DNA of 64,000 nucleotides from QVMM01 sp047030855 (GTDB lineage Bacteria > Bacteroidota > Bacteroidia > Bacteroidales > Dysgonomonadaceae): positions 1,860,001-1,924,000 of the forward strand of contig JBKYIJ010000008.1 in the NCBI GenBank assembly GCA_047030855.1, written 5' to 3'. Below the pieces are notes generated by a model. The model was not told the origin of the DNA and ran no database searches. It saw only the letters and a program-made list of their open reading frames with translations. Of this stretch, positions 1 through 8,472 are shown in pieces; position 1 is the first letter of the stretch; each line of letters begins with the position of its first letter. A program made the position numbers and the translations under genes.

Positions 1-1298
1 CGTCATCGGCTACGACATACAGCGGTACTATCACCGTAAAATCAGGATCGGTTTCCAAAACAGTATCCGTATCGGGAACAGGACAGGCATTGGCTGAAAT
101 ATCGCTTTCCGAAAAATGGAATATCAGCCAGCAAAGGGGCAACCTTACGTCTAAAGGCTGGGACGCTTCGAAAGTCAGAAACATGGCTTACGGATACAAC
201 GGCAAATTATATCTGGTTTACGAACAGGCAGGAATAAAAGTTATCGAATCTCAGACAGGAAACGCGTTGTACGATCTGAATAAAACGAATGTCAGCGGCG
301 GTACGCTCACACTGTGCGACGTGAGAATATGCGACGGAAAAGTAGTCGCTTGTAACCTTTCTACCGGAGCTTCCCCGCTTAAAGTTTATGTATGGGATTC
401 CGACACATCCTCTCCAAGAGTAGTACTCCAAACTACAAATCTGGGCGGAGCTACCCGCTTGGGCGATTATCTCGGATTTATGGGAACATGGGCAAGCGGA
501 CGCTTTGTCTTTGCACACGACGACGGAACAAGAACCCGCATCGTTTCTTATGCAATCACAAACGGAGTATGCAGCACAACGCCAACCGTTATAAATGCCA
601 CAACGGACGGATCGACACGCCTTGCCTGCTCGGCTTCCGTCAGAATAATACCGGATGCCAGCGGTTATTGGATAAACGGTAAGGACAATCCGCTGACACG
701 CCTCGATACATCGGGTAAGATGTCTTATCAGGTGAAACAGGCGAACGTTCATGGAAACGGATTCTCCGCATTCACTTACAACGGCACGTCATACGCGGTG
801 CTTTCGACATTCAACGGATCGGCTAACTATACAGGCGGCTGCATGGAGTTGATCAATGCCACTGACGGCTGGGCAAATGCCAAGGTTATAGGGCAATATC
901 CGGGTGCAGGATTAGGTTCGACTCCGAATACGAACTGTACCGGAAACTCTATCGCTTATGCGTCGGGCAACGGTATCGAAGCTTGGGTACTAAGTTCGGG
1001 ACAAGGTATCGCTTACTTCACATACGGCTCTCCGTCTAAATATTCCGCAAACGAAACTTTGGGCATCGACCTGAACGGCGTGGATCAGGCTGTGTCTGTT
1101 TACGCAAGCAACAGGATGCTTTACATAGACGGCGTTGATGTTTCCGCTGTCGACATGTATTCGTTGACAGGACAGAAAGTTATTTCCGCGAAGAATGTCA
1201 ATGAAGTTCCGTTGTACAACATCAACGGCGGCGTTTATATCGCTGTTGTTGTCGATATAGACGGAAACGTGATTAAAAAGAAAGTTTTTGTTGAATAA
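1..1298 (+). CDS. Secreted T9SS cargo protein, 5'-truncated by the window
   Basis: The reading frame is open from the first bases of the window, so the N-terminus and any signal peptide lie upstream; a TTG at 90 is internal. The visible part is about 430 residues. It is rich in short beta-strand patterns, with phrases such as NGKLYLVYEQAGIKVIE that resemble propeller blades, and may belong to the DUF4623 group of Bacteroidetes surface proteins (uncertain). The last 70 or so residues have the form of a type A T9SS sorting domain: a YSLTGQKV segment, then GGVYIAVV, then a basic KKKVFVE end. This predicts export by T9SS and attachment to or release from the cell surface. A strong terminator follows. 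The substrate or role is unknown. Confidence 0.75.
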   Translation, partial: SSATTYSGTITVKSGSVSKTVSVSGTGQALAEISLSEKWNISQQRGNLTSKGWDASKVRNMAYGYNGKLYLVYEQAGIKVIESQTGNALYDLNKTNVSGGTLTLCDVRICDGKVVACNLSTGASPLKVYVWDSDTSSPRVVLQTTNLGGATRLGDYLGFMGTWASGRFVFAHDDGTRTRIVSYAITNGVCSTTPTVINATTDGSTRLACSASVRIIPDASGYWINGKDNPLTRLDTSGKMSYQVKQANVHGNGFSAFTYNGTSYAVLSTFNGSANYTGGCMELINATDGWANAKVIGQYPGAGLGSTPNTNCTGNSIAYASGNGIEAWVLSSGQGIAYFTYGSPSKYSANETLGIDLNGVDQAVSVYASNRMLYIDGVDVSAVDMYSLTGQKVISAKNVNEVPLYNINGGVYIAVVVDIDGNVIKKKVFVE

Positions 1299-1328
1299 CG
1301 TTTAGTTTAAGTTAAAAAATCATGTAAT

Positions 1329-1359
1329 AAAAAACCGCAGGGACATCCTGCGGTTTTTT
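1329..1359 (+). terminator. Rho-independent terminator
   Basis: A 7-bp GC-rich stem (CCGCAGG / CCTGCGG) with a 5-base loop is preceded by an A-run and followed by a T-run. It lies just after the stop of the truncated T9SS cargo gene. Confidence 0.9.
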
Positions 1360-1534
1360 ATATTTCTTGGATATTTAAAATGTTGATTGTCATTATTTAA
1401 TGAGACGTGAAAGTTATGACAGTAAATTTAATACATGAAAAATCAAAGCCCTTTGTCACGATAATTTCGGAACAATAAGCAACGAAAATTGTTATAATAT
1501 TCTTCAATTATAAAATAAAATTATAGTCTTGGAA

Positions 1535-2671
1535 ATGAAAAGATCGGTGTTTTTTTTGATGTTTGTTGCTTTAGCGGCAATTGTAAATGCACAATCCGGC
1601 GGCAGGTTTATTGTCGATAATCTGGTGGCAGGTGGATTGAGTGACCAAATTTCTTCTCCGTGGGAAGTTAAATCTTTGGTTATCAAAGGAGAAATAGATA
1701 AGAGGGATTTTGACTTTATAAAAACCCTTAGCAGCATGGATTCGCTGTATCTGGAGGAGACTCAAATTGCCCCGTACGACGCGTATGCTAAAGACGAGAT
1801 TCCCAGAGAAGCTTTGAAAAATCTTGGAAATTTAAAATATATTTCCCTGCCTGATGTGGTTGCGGGCATAGGTACTTCGGCGTTTGAAAGCTGTGGTGGG
1901 TTGACAAGTATTTCTTTTCCCGCCAATATAAAAGTCTTTGGCGATTCGGTTTTTCGCAATTGCTATAATCTTAAATATGTGATTACTCCCGATCATATGG
2001 GAGGTGCAATCATAGGTATTTCTATTTTTGAAAACTGTTCGAGCCTTCTGAATTTTACCATACCAGATGGCATTGAGAGAATTGAAGATTTTTCATTTAA
2101 AGGATGTGGCTGGCTGATGGGGATAGATATATCGGAAAGCGTAACTACGATCGGAAAGTCGGTTTTTGAAGGATGCAGTTCGCTTAATCAGATAACTCTC
2201 CCCAAGAATTTGTCCTCGATAGAAGACGGGGCGTTTTCGGGTACACAATTGACAAAAATTTATTGTAATAATCCTACGCCTCCCGCTATATCGGATGAGA
2301 ATGCTTTCGGATCGTTGAATAAGGATAATTGTACAATATACGTTCCCACTGAAGCGGCTAAAGAAGCTTATTCCAAAGCACCTGTTTGGAAAGAATTTTT
2401 AAACATAGAGGTCGACACGACTACCGGGATTGGAGATAAAAACTTCGATACGTCAAAGTTAAATGCCTTAATTAAACCCGATTATATACAAGTGACAGGA
2501 GTTGTCGGACAAGGAATATTGTCGGTAGTTGATTTGAACGGTAAAACCATTCTGAGCAGATCGGTGAACGATGGTGAAGCTGTATCGACCGGCAATCTGG
2601 CTACCGGTTTGTACGTATTGAAAATCAAAGATAAAGAGAATGTCTTTACGCAAAAGTTTATAATGCGGTAA
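1535..2671 (+). CDS. BspA-type leucine-rich-repeat protein with T9SS sorting domain
   Basis: A 378-residue secreted protein. The ATG at 1535 is preferred over an upstream in-frame TTG at 1529 because it begins directly with a signal peptide (MKRSVFFLMF, cleavage after VNA). Residues about 80-250 contain BspA/LRR_5 repeats with the pattern IGTSAFESCGGLTSI and IEDGAFSG. The last 70 residues, with VVDLNGKTILS and GLYVLKIKD and ending in TQKFIMR, match a type A T9SS sorting domain. LRR_5 proteins of this kind are commonly surface adhesins or binding proteins; the ligand cannot be read from sequence. The gene stands alone between two terminators. Confidence 0.85.
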   Translation: MKRSVFFLMFVALAAIVNAQSGGRFIVDNLVAGGLSDQISSPWEVKSLVIKGEIDKRDFDFIKTLSSMDSLYLEETQIAPYDAYAKDEIPREALKNLGNLKYISLPDVVAGIGTSAFESCGGLTSISFPANIKVFGDSVFRNCYNLKYVITPDHMGGAIIGISIFENCSSLLNFTIPDGIERIEDFSFKGCGWLMGIDISESVTTIGKSVFEGCSSLNQITLPKNLSSIEDGAFSGTQLTKIYCNNPTPPAISDENAFGSLNKDNCTIYVPTEAAKEAYSKAPVWKEFLNIEVDTTTGIGDKNFDTSKLNALIKPDYIQVTGVVGQGILSVVDLNGKTILSRSVNDGEAVSTGNLATGLYVLKIKDKENVFTQKFIMR

Positions 2672-2696
2672 TTAGATTTACCGTTTTGCATACAGG

Positions 2697-2747
2697 AAAA
2701 CAGTTTTGTTTGAACTTTAGATTCAGGTAACAAAACTGTTTTTTTTA
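2697..2747 (+). terminator. Rho-independent terminator
   Basis: A 14-bp inverted repeat (AAAACAGTTTTGTT / AACAAAACTGTTTT) is followed by eight T residues, directly after the LRR protein stop codon. Confidence 0.85.
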
Positions 2748-2770
2748 TGCCCTCATATTCGATTATCTTT

Positions 2771-2778
2771 TATCTTTG
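2771..2778 (+). promoter_or_regulatory. Bacteroidetes -7 promoter element (TATCTTTG)
   Basis: It matches TAnnTTTG exactly, 35 bases upstream of the small lipoprotein start. No clear -33 element is seen. Confidence 0.55.
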
Positions 2779-2813
2779 ACAAAATTATTTGTCTCTGTTT
2801 TTTGTCTGAAAAC

Positions 2814-2933
2814 ATGAATAAGAAGATTATATTTATACTATTGTTGACTGTGTTTTTATTTTCAGCCTGTTCTTCGTACGAGAATGGGGTTAAAAGAAAA
2901 TATCCGAAAGGGGAACGCTGCAATTGCCGGTAA
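2814..2933 (+). CDS. Small lipoprotein, 39 residues
   Basis: A short ORF starts with ATG and a basic, hydrophobic signal (MNKKIIFILLLTVFLFS) that leads into a lipobox-like SAC, with Cys at residue 18. Only about 21 residues follow the lipid-anchored cysteine, and these are basic and contain two more Cys near the end (ERCNCR). A consensus promoter lies just upstream. The next gene starts 20 bases after the stop, so the two are probably cotranscribed. I do not recognise a family. The composition resembles other tiny Bacteroidetes lipoproteins, and the signal peptide makes chance occurrence unlikely. Confidence 0.6.
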   Translation: MNKKIIFILLLTVFLFSACSSYENGVKRKYPKGERCNCR

Positions 2934-2953
2934 ACGTTTTAATATATTATTAA

Positions 2954-3703
2954 ATGGACAACAAACAAAACATAATGCTTCATATAAACGAAGCCTGCAC
3001 CGAGTGCTGGCAGTCGATGATGCCTAACGATACGGGAAAATATTGTCCTGTTTGCCGCAAAGATATTTTTGATTTCAGAAGCCTTACCGATAATGAAATT
3101 ATAGACATACTTTCACATGCGGAGGGAAAAGTTTGCGGACGTTTCCTCAAATCGCAACTCGACCGACCATTGGTATACAAAGAGGGAGTGAAGCTGCGCA
3201 ATCCGCGTTGCCAGAAAATAATTGCGGCGTTGCTGTTAGCCTCGTCGGCTACGGTTTCTTCTCTGAACGCACAAACATCCGACAGTGTTACTGAACGGAT
3301 AGTTGTTGAAAAACGCCAAAATACGCAATCGGATCAATCAATACAGGAGAAACTGCCGACGGATACGGTAAGCAATATCTTTTCGGGAACGATTGTAGAG
3401 GAAGGGACGAAAGAGCCTGTTATCGGAGCAAGCGTCGTTATTAAAGGAACAACTGTCGGGGTGGTGTCCGATCTGGACGGGAAATTCACCCTGACGGTTC
3501 CTGATGAGATTTTAAGGAATTCAGAGGCTGTCACTTTTGTTATCAGTTTGGTTGGTTATGAGCCTTTGCAATATAAAGCAAATAGAACTGACCTTCTGAA
3601 AAATAAAACTTTTGAATTGGAACTATCCAATGCGATGTTGGGTGAAATTATTATAATAAAAGACTTCAGCGATCCGATATATAACAGTAAAAGAAAACGC
3701 TGA
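2954..3703 (+). CDS. Zinc-ribbon, membrane-spanning protein with carboxypeptidase-regulatory-like domain
   Basis: A 249-residue protein with three visible parts. Residues about 8-35 contain CTECW and, 17 residues on, YCPVC, a four-cysteine zinc-ribbon-like pattern followed by a DFRSLTDNEI stretch. Residues about 88-106 form one hydrophobic segment that could be a membrane anchor (IIAALLLASSATVSS). Residues about 145-225 form a CarboxypepD_reg-like beta-sandwich (GTIVEEGTKEPVIGASVVIKG, GVVSDLDGKFTL). This order places the zinc ribbon in the cytoplasm and the sandwich domain in the periplasm. The sandwich is usually found at the N-terminus of TonB-dependent receptors or in TonB-like transducers, but no barrel or TonB C-terminal domain is present here. 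The function is unknown. Confidence 0.75.
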   Translation: MDNKQNIMLHINEACTECWQSMMPNDTGKYCPVCRKDIFDFRSLTDNEIIDILSHAEGKVCGRFLKSQLDRPLVYKEGVKLRNPRCQKIIAALLLASSATVSSLNAQTSDSVTERIVVEKRQNTQSDQSIQEKLPTDTVSNIFSGTIVEEGTKEPVIGASVVIKGTTVGVVSDLDGKFTLTVPDEILRNSEAVTFVISLVGYEPLQYKANRTDLLKNKTFELELSNAMLGEIIIIKDFSDPIYNSKRKR

Positions 3704-3723
3704 TCGTTTCGGATAAAAAATAA

Positions 3724-3763
3724 GAAAGAGGTAAATCGACTGATTTACCTCTTTCCGTTATTG
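3724..3763. terminator. Bidirectional terminator between convergent genes
   Basis: A perfect 14-bp stem (GAAAGAGGTAAATC / GATTTACCTCTTTC) with a 4-base loop lies between the plus-strand zinc-ribbon gene and the end of the minus-strand B12 operon. It has A/T-rich flanks on both sides. Confidence 0.8.
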
Positions 3764-3787
3764 TTTACCTGTTATGGAAAGAAAAAG

Positions 3788-6049
3788 TTATTTTTTGATA
3801 ACTTTATAAGTGTTTGCTTTGGTTTTTAAGAAATAAACGCCCGATGCAAGATCGTTAGTTTCAATCCGGTTTTCTCCCGAATGCAGTGTAACGTCTTTCA
3901 CTTTTATTCCTGCAATTGTGTAAATCTCTGCGTAACCGCTTTCAACTGTGTTGACGATGAGGTATTCGGCGAAAGGATTCGGATACACTTTAACGGCATC
4001 ATCGAATTTTTCGTTGCCGATGCTTTGTCCGTTTTCTTCTACCGTAACCTGAATGGTTTTCGATACTATTTTTCCGTTGGAGTTGCAGATAAGATCAATA
4101 GTAGCCTTTCCGTTAGCCAACGGTTTTATTGTTAAAGTATCATTCTGTATATATGCGTCAAAATACAGAGCATCGGATACTATTATGCTCTTGGCGATAG
4201 AAGCCGGTATGTTGTCGGCATCTGTTACTGTTTCGTTAAGAGCTATTTTTACTTCTTCTTTTTTTACTGTAATTTCATTAAGATCGGAAGATATCACGGG
4301 GCTGTATTTGTCGTTGAATACAGGCATCGAAGGGAACCAGTAGTAAGGATCGAGCGTAATGGTTTTCATCAGTTGCCCGTCATTGCCTACAATGTGTATC
4401 CAGTTGTTTTCGTAATGCGTGCCCCATCCCGACTCGGTAGTGGTTATTACCAGATTGTCGTTGGCAGGATCGATACGCATTCCCGCACCGTAGGACATTT
4501 GTTTGTACTGTCCGTCTTGTCCCGGGAATACGAAGAACTCGGTGTTGAATGCCTTGCTGTCGATATCATACCTGATAACCTTTGATCCGCCGCTGAACAT
4601 TCCGTCGTTTATCCAGTAAAGCATGTTGCTTTGCGTGCCGGCACACATGCTGCCCGCATTCCATGCTCCCCAGCTTGCGTTGATGGCAGCACCCGATGGC
4701 AAAGCGATTTCTTCTTTTTCCAGCGAATACGGATTGATCTTTACAAGTTTGGTTTCAGTGCCCACCCATACGTTTCCGTCTTTCGAAAGGACTACGGTGT
4801 TAAAATCAGTTCCTTCGACAGTAGTTTGCAGTGTATTGGTTTCAGTGTCTATGACGAGTAATCCTGTACTTTGCTTAACTGCAAATACGCGGTTGTTCGC
4901 AAAAATCATGCTTCCGATTTGCTGTCCGTCAGTTCCTTCGATAAGGTTTCCTACCGCGTTCGTATTCATGTCGAAAGTGTAAACTCCCGAAGAAGTGCCG
5001 ATATAGCCCGTGTTTTCGTTCACTCCGATAAATGAGCGTCCGTCAGTTCCGTTCAGTTCGTTGATATTGGCAACTGATTGAAGGCTTGAAGCATTGGCTA
5101 CGACCAGTCGTCCGCCTGCAGGAGTTCCTGTCATTCCTGCCTGTTTTGAAACGGCATACAGGTTGTCGCCGTAAATTGTTCCGAATGAAGTTGTTGTTCC
5201 GAAAGTCGCACCGCTGTTTTCATTTTTGAATGCATTATATTTCACGGTACTGTAATCTTCAGTAACGTAGTTCAACGATCCGTCAGCCGTTCCGAACCAG
5301 TCTTCGTTAATGATGAAGAAACCTTTTGAATATCCGCCAAAAGCCTGATAAGGTTCTACGGCTGTAAATTGATCCAACAACGGTTTGTTTACAAAGCTGG
5401 CGTCGAAATTCCATGCGTCCCACGATCCGTCAACAAGAGGACGGTTTACGGCAACGTCTGAAAACTTGAATTCATCCGTAGAATTGTCTCTTGAGTAATA
5501 TCCCCAGAATCCGTTGCTCATCCATCCCGATTGCCAGTGATCGGTAGGATCTGCGGCAAAAAACTCGTCGAAATTCGTTGCGGGAATATTTATCGCTCCG
5601 TTAACAGGATATTGGGGATTTTCAGTATGGTCTTTTATTAGGAGAGCAACTTCTCCATATCCGTTATAATCGAATCCTATTCCTCCGATAGTAGACCCGT
5701 AAGAATTGTCGGGGTTTACAAGAATATAGAAACGCGGATCGAACTTAGCGATGTCCGTAATCATTTTATAACCTGTGGTTTCACCGTCCCATTTGTAGCC
5801 CCATACAAGAGCATCGGCTGCATCTTCGCCGGGTTTTCCGTCGTTCCATTGTATTACGAGAGCCGCCTTGTTGCTTCCTTCGCCTACCCAGAATTTAATG
5901 TCGTCGAACGTAAAGTTTGCGTCGGCTTTCACCGACAGGCGTTTCACGTCTTTTTTGATGTCGGGGCGATAGTGTCCCTGTACCGTTATCTGCGCGAATA
6001 ACCCGATAGTCATGCACAGCAATAAACCTAAAGATAAAAATCTTTTCAT
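3788..6049 (-). CDS. T9SS-exported surface protein with beta-propeller domain, last gene of the B12 operon
   Basis: A 753-residue protein with a signal peptide (MKRFLSLGLLLCMTIGLFAQ). Residues about 20-200 form a domain I cannot name, marked by FWVGEGSNKAALVIQWND and LVWGYKWDGETTGYKM. Residues about 215-590 show repeated YncE/DUF5074-like propeller phrases (GVYTFDMNTNAVGNL, GLLVIDTETNTLQTTVEGTDF). An Ig-like stretch and a type A T9SS sorting domain complete the protein (VYPNPFAEYLIVN near the start of the sorting domain, GVYFLKTKANTYKVIKK at the end). The gene lies 39 bases after the PKD-like lipoprotein gene and shares the cobalamin riboswitch operon. I infer a surface role in capturing or handling corrinoids alongside BtuG. 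The T9SS route, rather than a lipid anchor, is unusual for such a component. Confidence 0.8.
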   Translation of the reverse strand: MKRFLSLGLLLCMTIGLFAQITVQGHYRPDIKKDVKRLSVKADANFTFDDIKFWVGEGSNKAALVIQWNDGKPGEDAADALVWGYKWDGETTGYKMITDIAKFDPRFYILVNPDNSYGSTIGGIGFDYNGYGEVALLIKDHTENPQYPVNGAINIPATNFDEFFAADPTDHWQSGWMSNGFWGYYSRDNSTDEFKFSDVAVNRPLVDGSWDAWNFDASFVNKPLLDQFTAVEPYQAFGGYSKGFFIINEDWFGTADGSLNYVTEDYSTVKYNAFKNENSGATFGTTTSFGTIYGDNLYAVSKQAGMTGTPAGGRLVVANASSLQSVANINELNGTDGRSFIGVNENTGYIGTSSGVYTFDMNTNAVGNLIEGTDGQQIGSMIFANNRVFAVKQSTGLLVIDTETNTLQTTVEGTDFNTVVLSKDGNVWVGTETKLVKINPYSLEKEEIALPSGAAINASWGAWNAGSMCAGTQSNMLYWINDGMFSGGSKVIRYDIDSKAFNTEFFVFPGQDGQYKQMSYGAGMRIDPANDNLVITTTESGWGTHYENNWIHIVGNDGQLMKTITLDPYYWFPSMPVFNDKYSPVISSDLNEITVKKEEVKIALNETVTDADNIPASIAKSIIVSDALYFDAYIQNDTLTIKPLANGKATIDLICNSNGKIVSKTIQVTVEENGQSIGNEKFDDAVKVYPNPFAEYLIVNTVESGYAEIYTIAGIKVKDVTLHSGENRIETNDLASGVYFLKTKANTYKVIKK

Positions 6050-6088
6050 ACCTTTTTTGATTAGTTATTATAATGAATAAATTAAATG

Positions 6089-7300
6089 TTATTGCAATAA
6101 ATGTAAATCTTCTGCTCCCGTCACTTCGGTTGAGGTTTCGCCCAGCCATCCGCATACTTGGTTTACACCTGTATGTACTCTTACGAAGTTCACGCCCGGA
6201 AGGTTGACTCTTCTGCCGTTTGAGTCCGTTGCCCAGTCTATGTCTATCGCCGAGTTTTCTTCGCTATTGGGATAATTATCGGCATAGCCGAAATCGAAAG
6301 CGTACTGTATCCAGCTTTCTTCTGTTTCGGTACCTTTGTTTTCTCCGTTTTGGGGGAGAAGCGTCCCCGTGAAGCTTATCCTGTCTTTTTTAATCCATTC
6401 GGGAAAATAGTTTTGCGAATGAAATATGTTTTTGGGGATATATCCTGTTTTTCCTTCGCTGTCAGCCCATTTTATGTATTTATCATCCGTAGTGTTTGCG
6501 TCGGGGCGGAAATATGTGATTTCGTAATCTTTCCTAACCTTTCCTTTGGTGTTTTCGCTTCCCGCTATTTCGTACCATTCGTCGTCGGGCAGTCCGTTGC
6601 CGTTGCTGTCGAACGAAACCATTATGACGCCGGGTTCGCTGTTGCCGCCTTTATTTGCGGGATCGTTCCCTGCCCAGAACGCATTTCCTTTTACGCGGAA
6701 ATCTCTTTTTCCCCGCACGTTCACGATCGTATGATCGAACCCGAACACCACGTATCCGCCAAAACCGCCGAGGCTGATAAGCCCTGCGTCCTTGCCTTTT
6801 ATCATGTCTTCCGCTTTTTTGAGCATGGTTTCCTCGGTATCGCCTTCCGCGTATTGAGGAATTTCATTTACGAATTGCCCCGGTGCGGGACGGAATTCAT
6901 ATACCTTGTTGATATAGGCGCTGTATGCGGTGCTCTCTTTTTTCACCGTCACCTTTGTCGTTTTTGCCACAACATCTTCTGCTTTTCGGGCAGTTAAAGT
7001 AAGATTATATGTACCTTCATCCAGTGTCACAAAACCGAGTTTTACGTTTGTCCCGATTATCGAGTCTTTGATCCCTGCCTGTTCGTTCGTCATTGTCCAT
7101 TCCAAAGTATAACCTTCAATGTCCTGAACGGTGGGTTCTATCAACAGAACCTTGCAACGATCGGTCGTGTATTCTGCCTGTAACCCGATTTTTCCGCCCG
7201 GCAGCGGCGTTTCATCGTCATTGTCCGAACATGACGGCAATACCAGCAGCGATATCATCGTCAGCCCTGCCATGAATCTTGTTAAGTAATTCTTTTTCAT
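6089..7300 (-). CDS. PKD-like surface lipoprotein of the B12 operon
   Basis: The start is taken at the ATG at 7300 (MKKNYLTRFMAGLTMISLLVLPSC), not the longer frame that overlaps the end of the BtuG gene. This gives 403 residues with a lipobox Cys24 followed by an acidic SDNDDE stretch, the type of signal associated with surface export of Bacteroidetes lipoproteins. Residues about 35-125 resemble a PKD/Ig-like fold (ending in YNLTLTARKAEDVV). The remainder, with FGFDHTIVNVRGKRDF and DSNGNGLPDDEWYEIAGSE, is a conserved cell-surface domain of unknown function; its DSNGNGLPDDEW run looks like a calcium-binding loop. Its place between BtuG and the T9SS protein, under the same riboswitch, suggests corrinoid binding or receptor assembly. 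Confidence 0.75.
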   Translation of the reverse strand: MKKNYLTRFMAGLTMISLLVLPSCSDNDDETPLPGGKIGLQAEYTTDRCKVLLIEPTVQDIEGYTLEWTMTNEQAGIKDSIIGTNVKLGFVTLDEGTYNLTLTARKAEDVVAKTTKVTVKKESTAYSAYINKVYEFRPAPGQFVNEIPQYAEGDTEETMLKKAEDMIKGKDAGLISLGGFGGYVVFGFDHTIVNVRGKRDFRVKGNAFWAGNDPANKGGNSEPGVIMVSFDSNGNGLPDDEWYEIAGSENTKGKVRKDYEITYFRPDANTTDDKYIKWADSEGKTGYIPKNIFHSQNYFPEWIKKDRISFTGTLLPQNGENKGTETEESWIQYAFDFGYADNYPNSEENSAIDIDWATDSNGRRVNLPGVNFVRVHTGVNQVCGWLGETSTEVTGAEDLHLLQ

Positions 7301-7329
7301 TTTTTTATTGATAATATGGTTTTTATTAT

Positions 7330-8472
7330 TTATTTGTTTACGAATGCGAAATGCCCGGGAATGTTTCCTGCCATGACTTTCCATTTAAGTTTTCCCTCAG
7401 GCGTAAAACAATAGACATATCCCGATACGATATAGTTCTGTGCGTCGCTGATATATATTTCTTTGGTTTCCGGCTGAACGGCTATTCCGTAAGGTATGAT
7501 TATGCCTTTGTCCGTGCCGTCGGTTATGATTTTGTCTGAAATCACCCGTTTCGTCCGCGTGTCGAGTATGCCGTAGCTCGTGGTGTTCTTTCCCGTATTG
7601 TGGCTGTACGAAACGCCTATGTAATAAAGAGAGTCGCCTACCATCGTCATATTGCTGACAGGGATGTCGAGCTCCTGCTTCATTTTGTCCGTCTCTGTGT
7701 CGATTACATACAGCTTAGAGCCTGTGTTGGTATAATCGCCCCGCGAACTGACGTATATGTCGCCCCGCTTGTCGATCTGCATACGGTGCAGATTGATTGC
7801 GACGTCTATCTTTTCTTTTTCTTTGAAAGTGTCGAGGTCGATAACCGAAATTGTCCTTTCATAATTCGGAACCCTGTATCCCCCCGAATTGGCTACATAG
7901 AGCTTGTTGCCGCGTATAACCATTTCCTCGGGCTGATACCCTACCACAGCCCTGCGTGTCGTTTCGAGCGTAGCCGTATCTATTTCCAGCACCACGCCCA
8001 GCGGCGTATTGGGATCTATCGCTATCGGTCCGGCATAGGAGCTGACGTAGGCTTTGCCCTCGTTGAATACGATGTAACGGCAGTTGGGTATGTCTATGAG
8101 TTTTATGCGTTTGGTGGTACACACGTCCATTACTTCCACCTTGTTCGAAGCGTTGATAACGGCGTACAGTTTTCCGCCGTATATTTGTATGTCGTTGCCT
8201 ACGTCGCCCAGTTCTTTGACTACGTTGGGATTGCGTTCGGGGTATATATTAACGGCATATATTCCTGTCGAATAGTCGAAATAGTCTATCGAAGCCTTGT
8301 TCATCCCCATATTGCCTTCGTTGAGGTGATAGAATCCCGCGATGCTCCCTCCGTGTACGGGATCGGTGACCTGTCCTTCTACCGAACCGATGATAACCTG
8401 ATCTTCCCGACACGACTGCAACGAAAAGGCGACAGCCGTCAATATCAATATTATTTTGGTTAATCTTCTCAT
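7330..8472 (-). CDS. btuG: BtuG-like surface lipoprotein (YncE-type beta-propeller)
   Basis: A 380-residue lipoprotein with signal peptide MRRLTKIILILTAVAFSLQSC (Cys21 followed by RED). The rest is a seven-blade-type propeller with YncE/DUF5074 phrases such as GKLYAVINASNKVEVMDV, LYVANSGGYRVP and TISVIDLDTFKEKEKIDV. In Bacteroides, BtuG is the surface cobalamin-binding protein that caps BtuB and hands cobalamin to it with very high affinity. Here the ATG overlaps the stop of the BtuB-like gene by four bases (ATGA), so the two are translationally coupled. Together with the upstream cobalamin riboswitch this makes the BtuG assignment strong, although the binding residues were not checked. Confidence 0.85.
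   Translation of the reverse strand: MRRLTKIILILTAVAFSLQSCREDQVIIGSVEGQVTDPVHGGSIAGFYHLNEGNMGMNKASIDYFDYSTGIYAVNIYPERNPNVVKELGDVGNDIQIYGGKLYAVINASNKVEVMDVCTTKRIKLIDIPNCRYIVFNEGKAYVSSYAGPIAIDPNTPLGVVLEIDTATLETTRRAVVGYQPEEMVIRGNKLYVANSGGYRVPNYERTISVIDLDTFKEKEKIDVAINLHRMQIDKRGDIYVSSRGDYTNTGSKLYVIDTETDKMKQELDIPVSNMTMVGDSLYYIGVSYSHNTGKNTTSYGILDTRTKRVISDKIITDGTDKGIIIPYGIAVQPETKEIYISDAQNYIVSGYVYCFTPEGKLKWKVMAGNIPGHFAFVNK

Noticed and set aside
7301..7384. N-terminal extension of the PKD-like lipoprotein
   Set aside because: It overlaps the end of the btuG-like gene. The lipoprotein signal starts at 7300.
7600..8463. 287-residue plus-strand ORF opposite the btuG-like gene
   Set aside because: It lies wholly antisense to a well-supported gene, is rich in Tyr/Val/Arg as frame shadows are, and has no promoter or domain.
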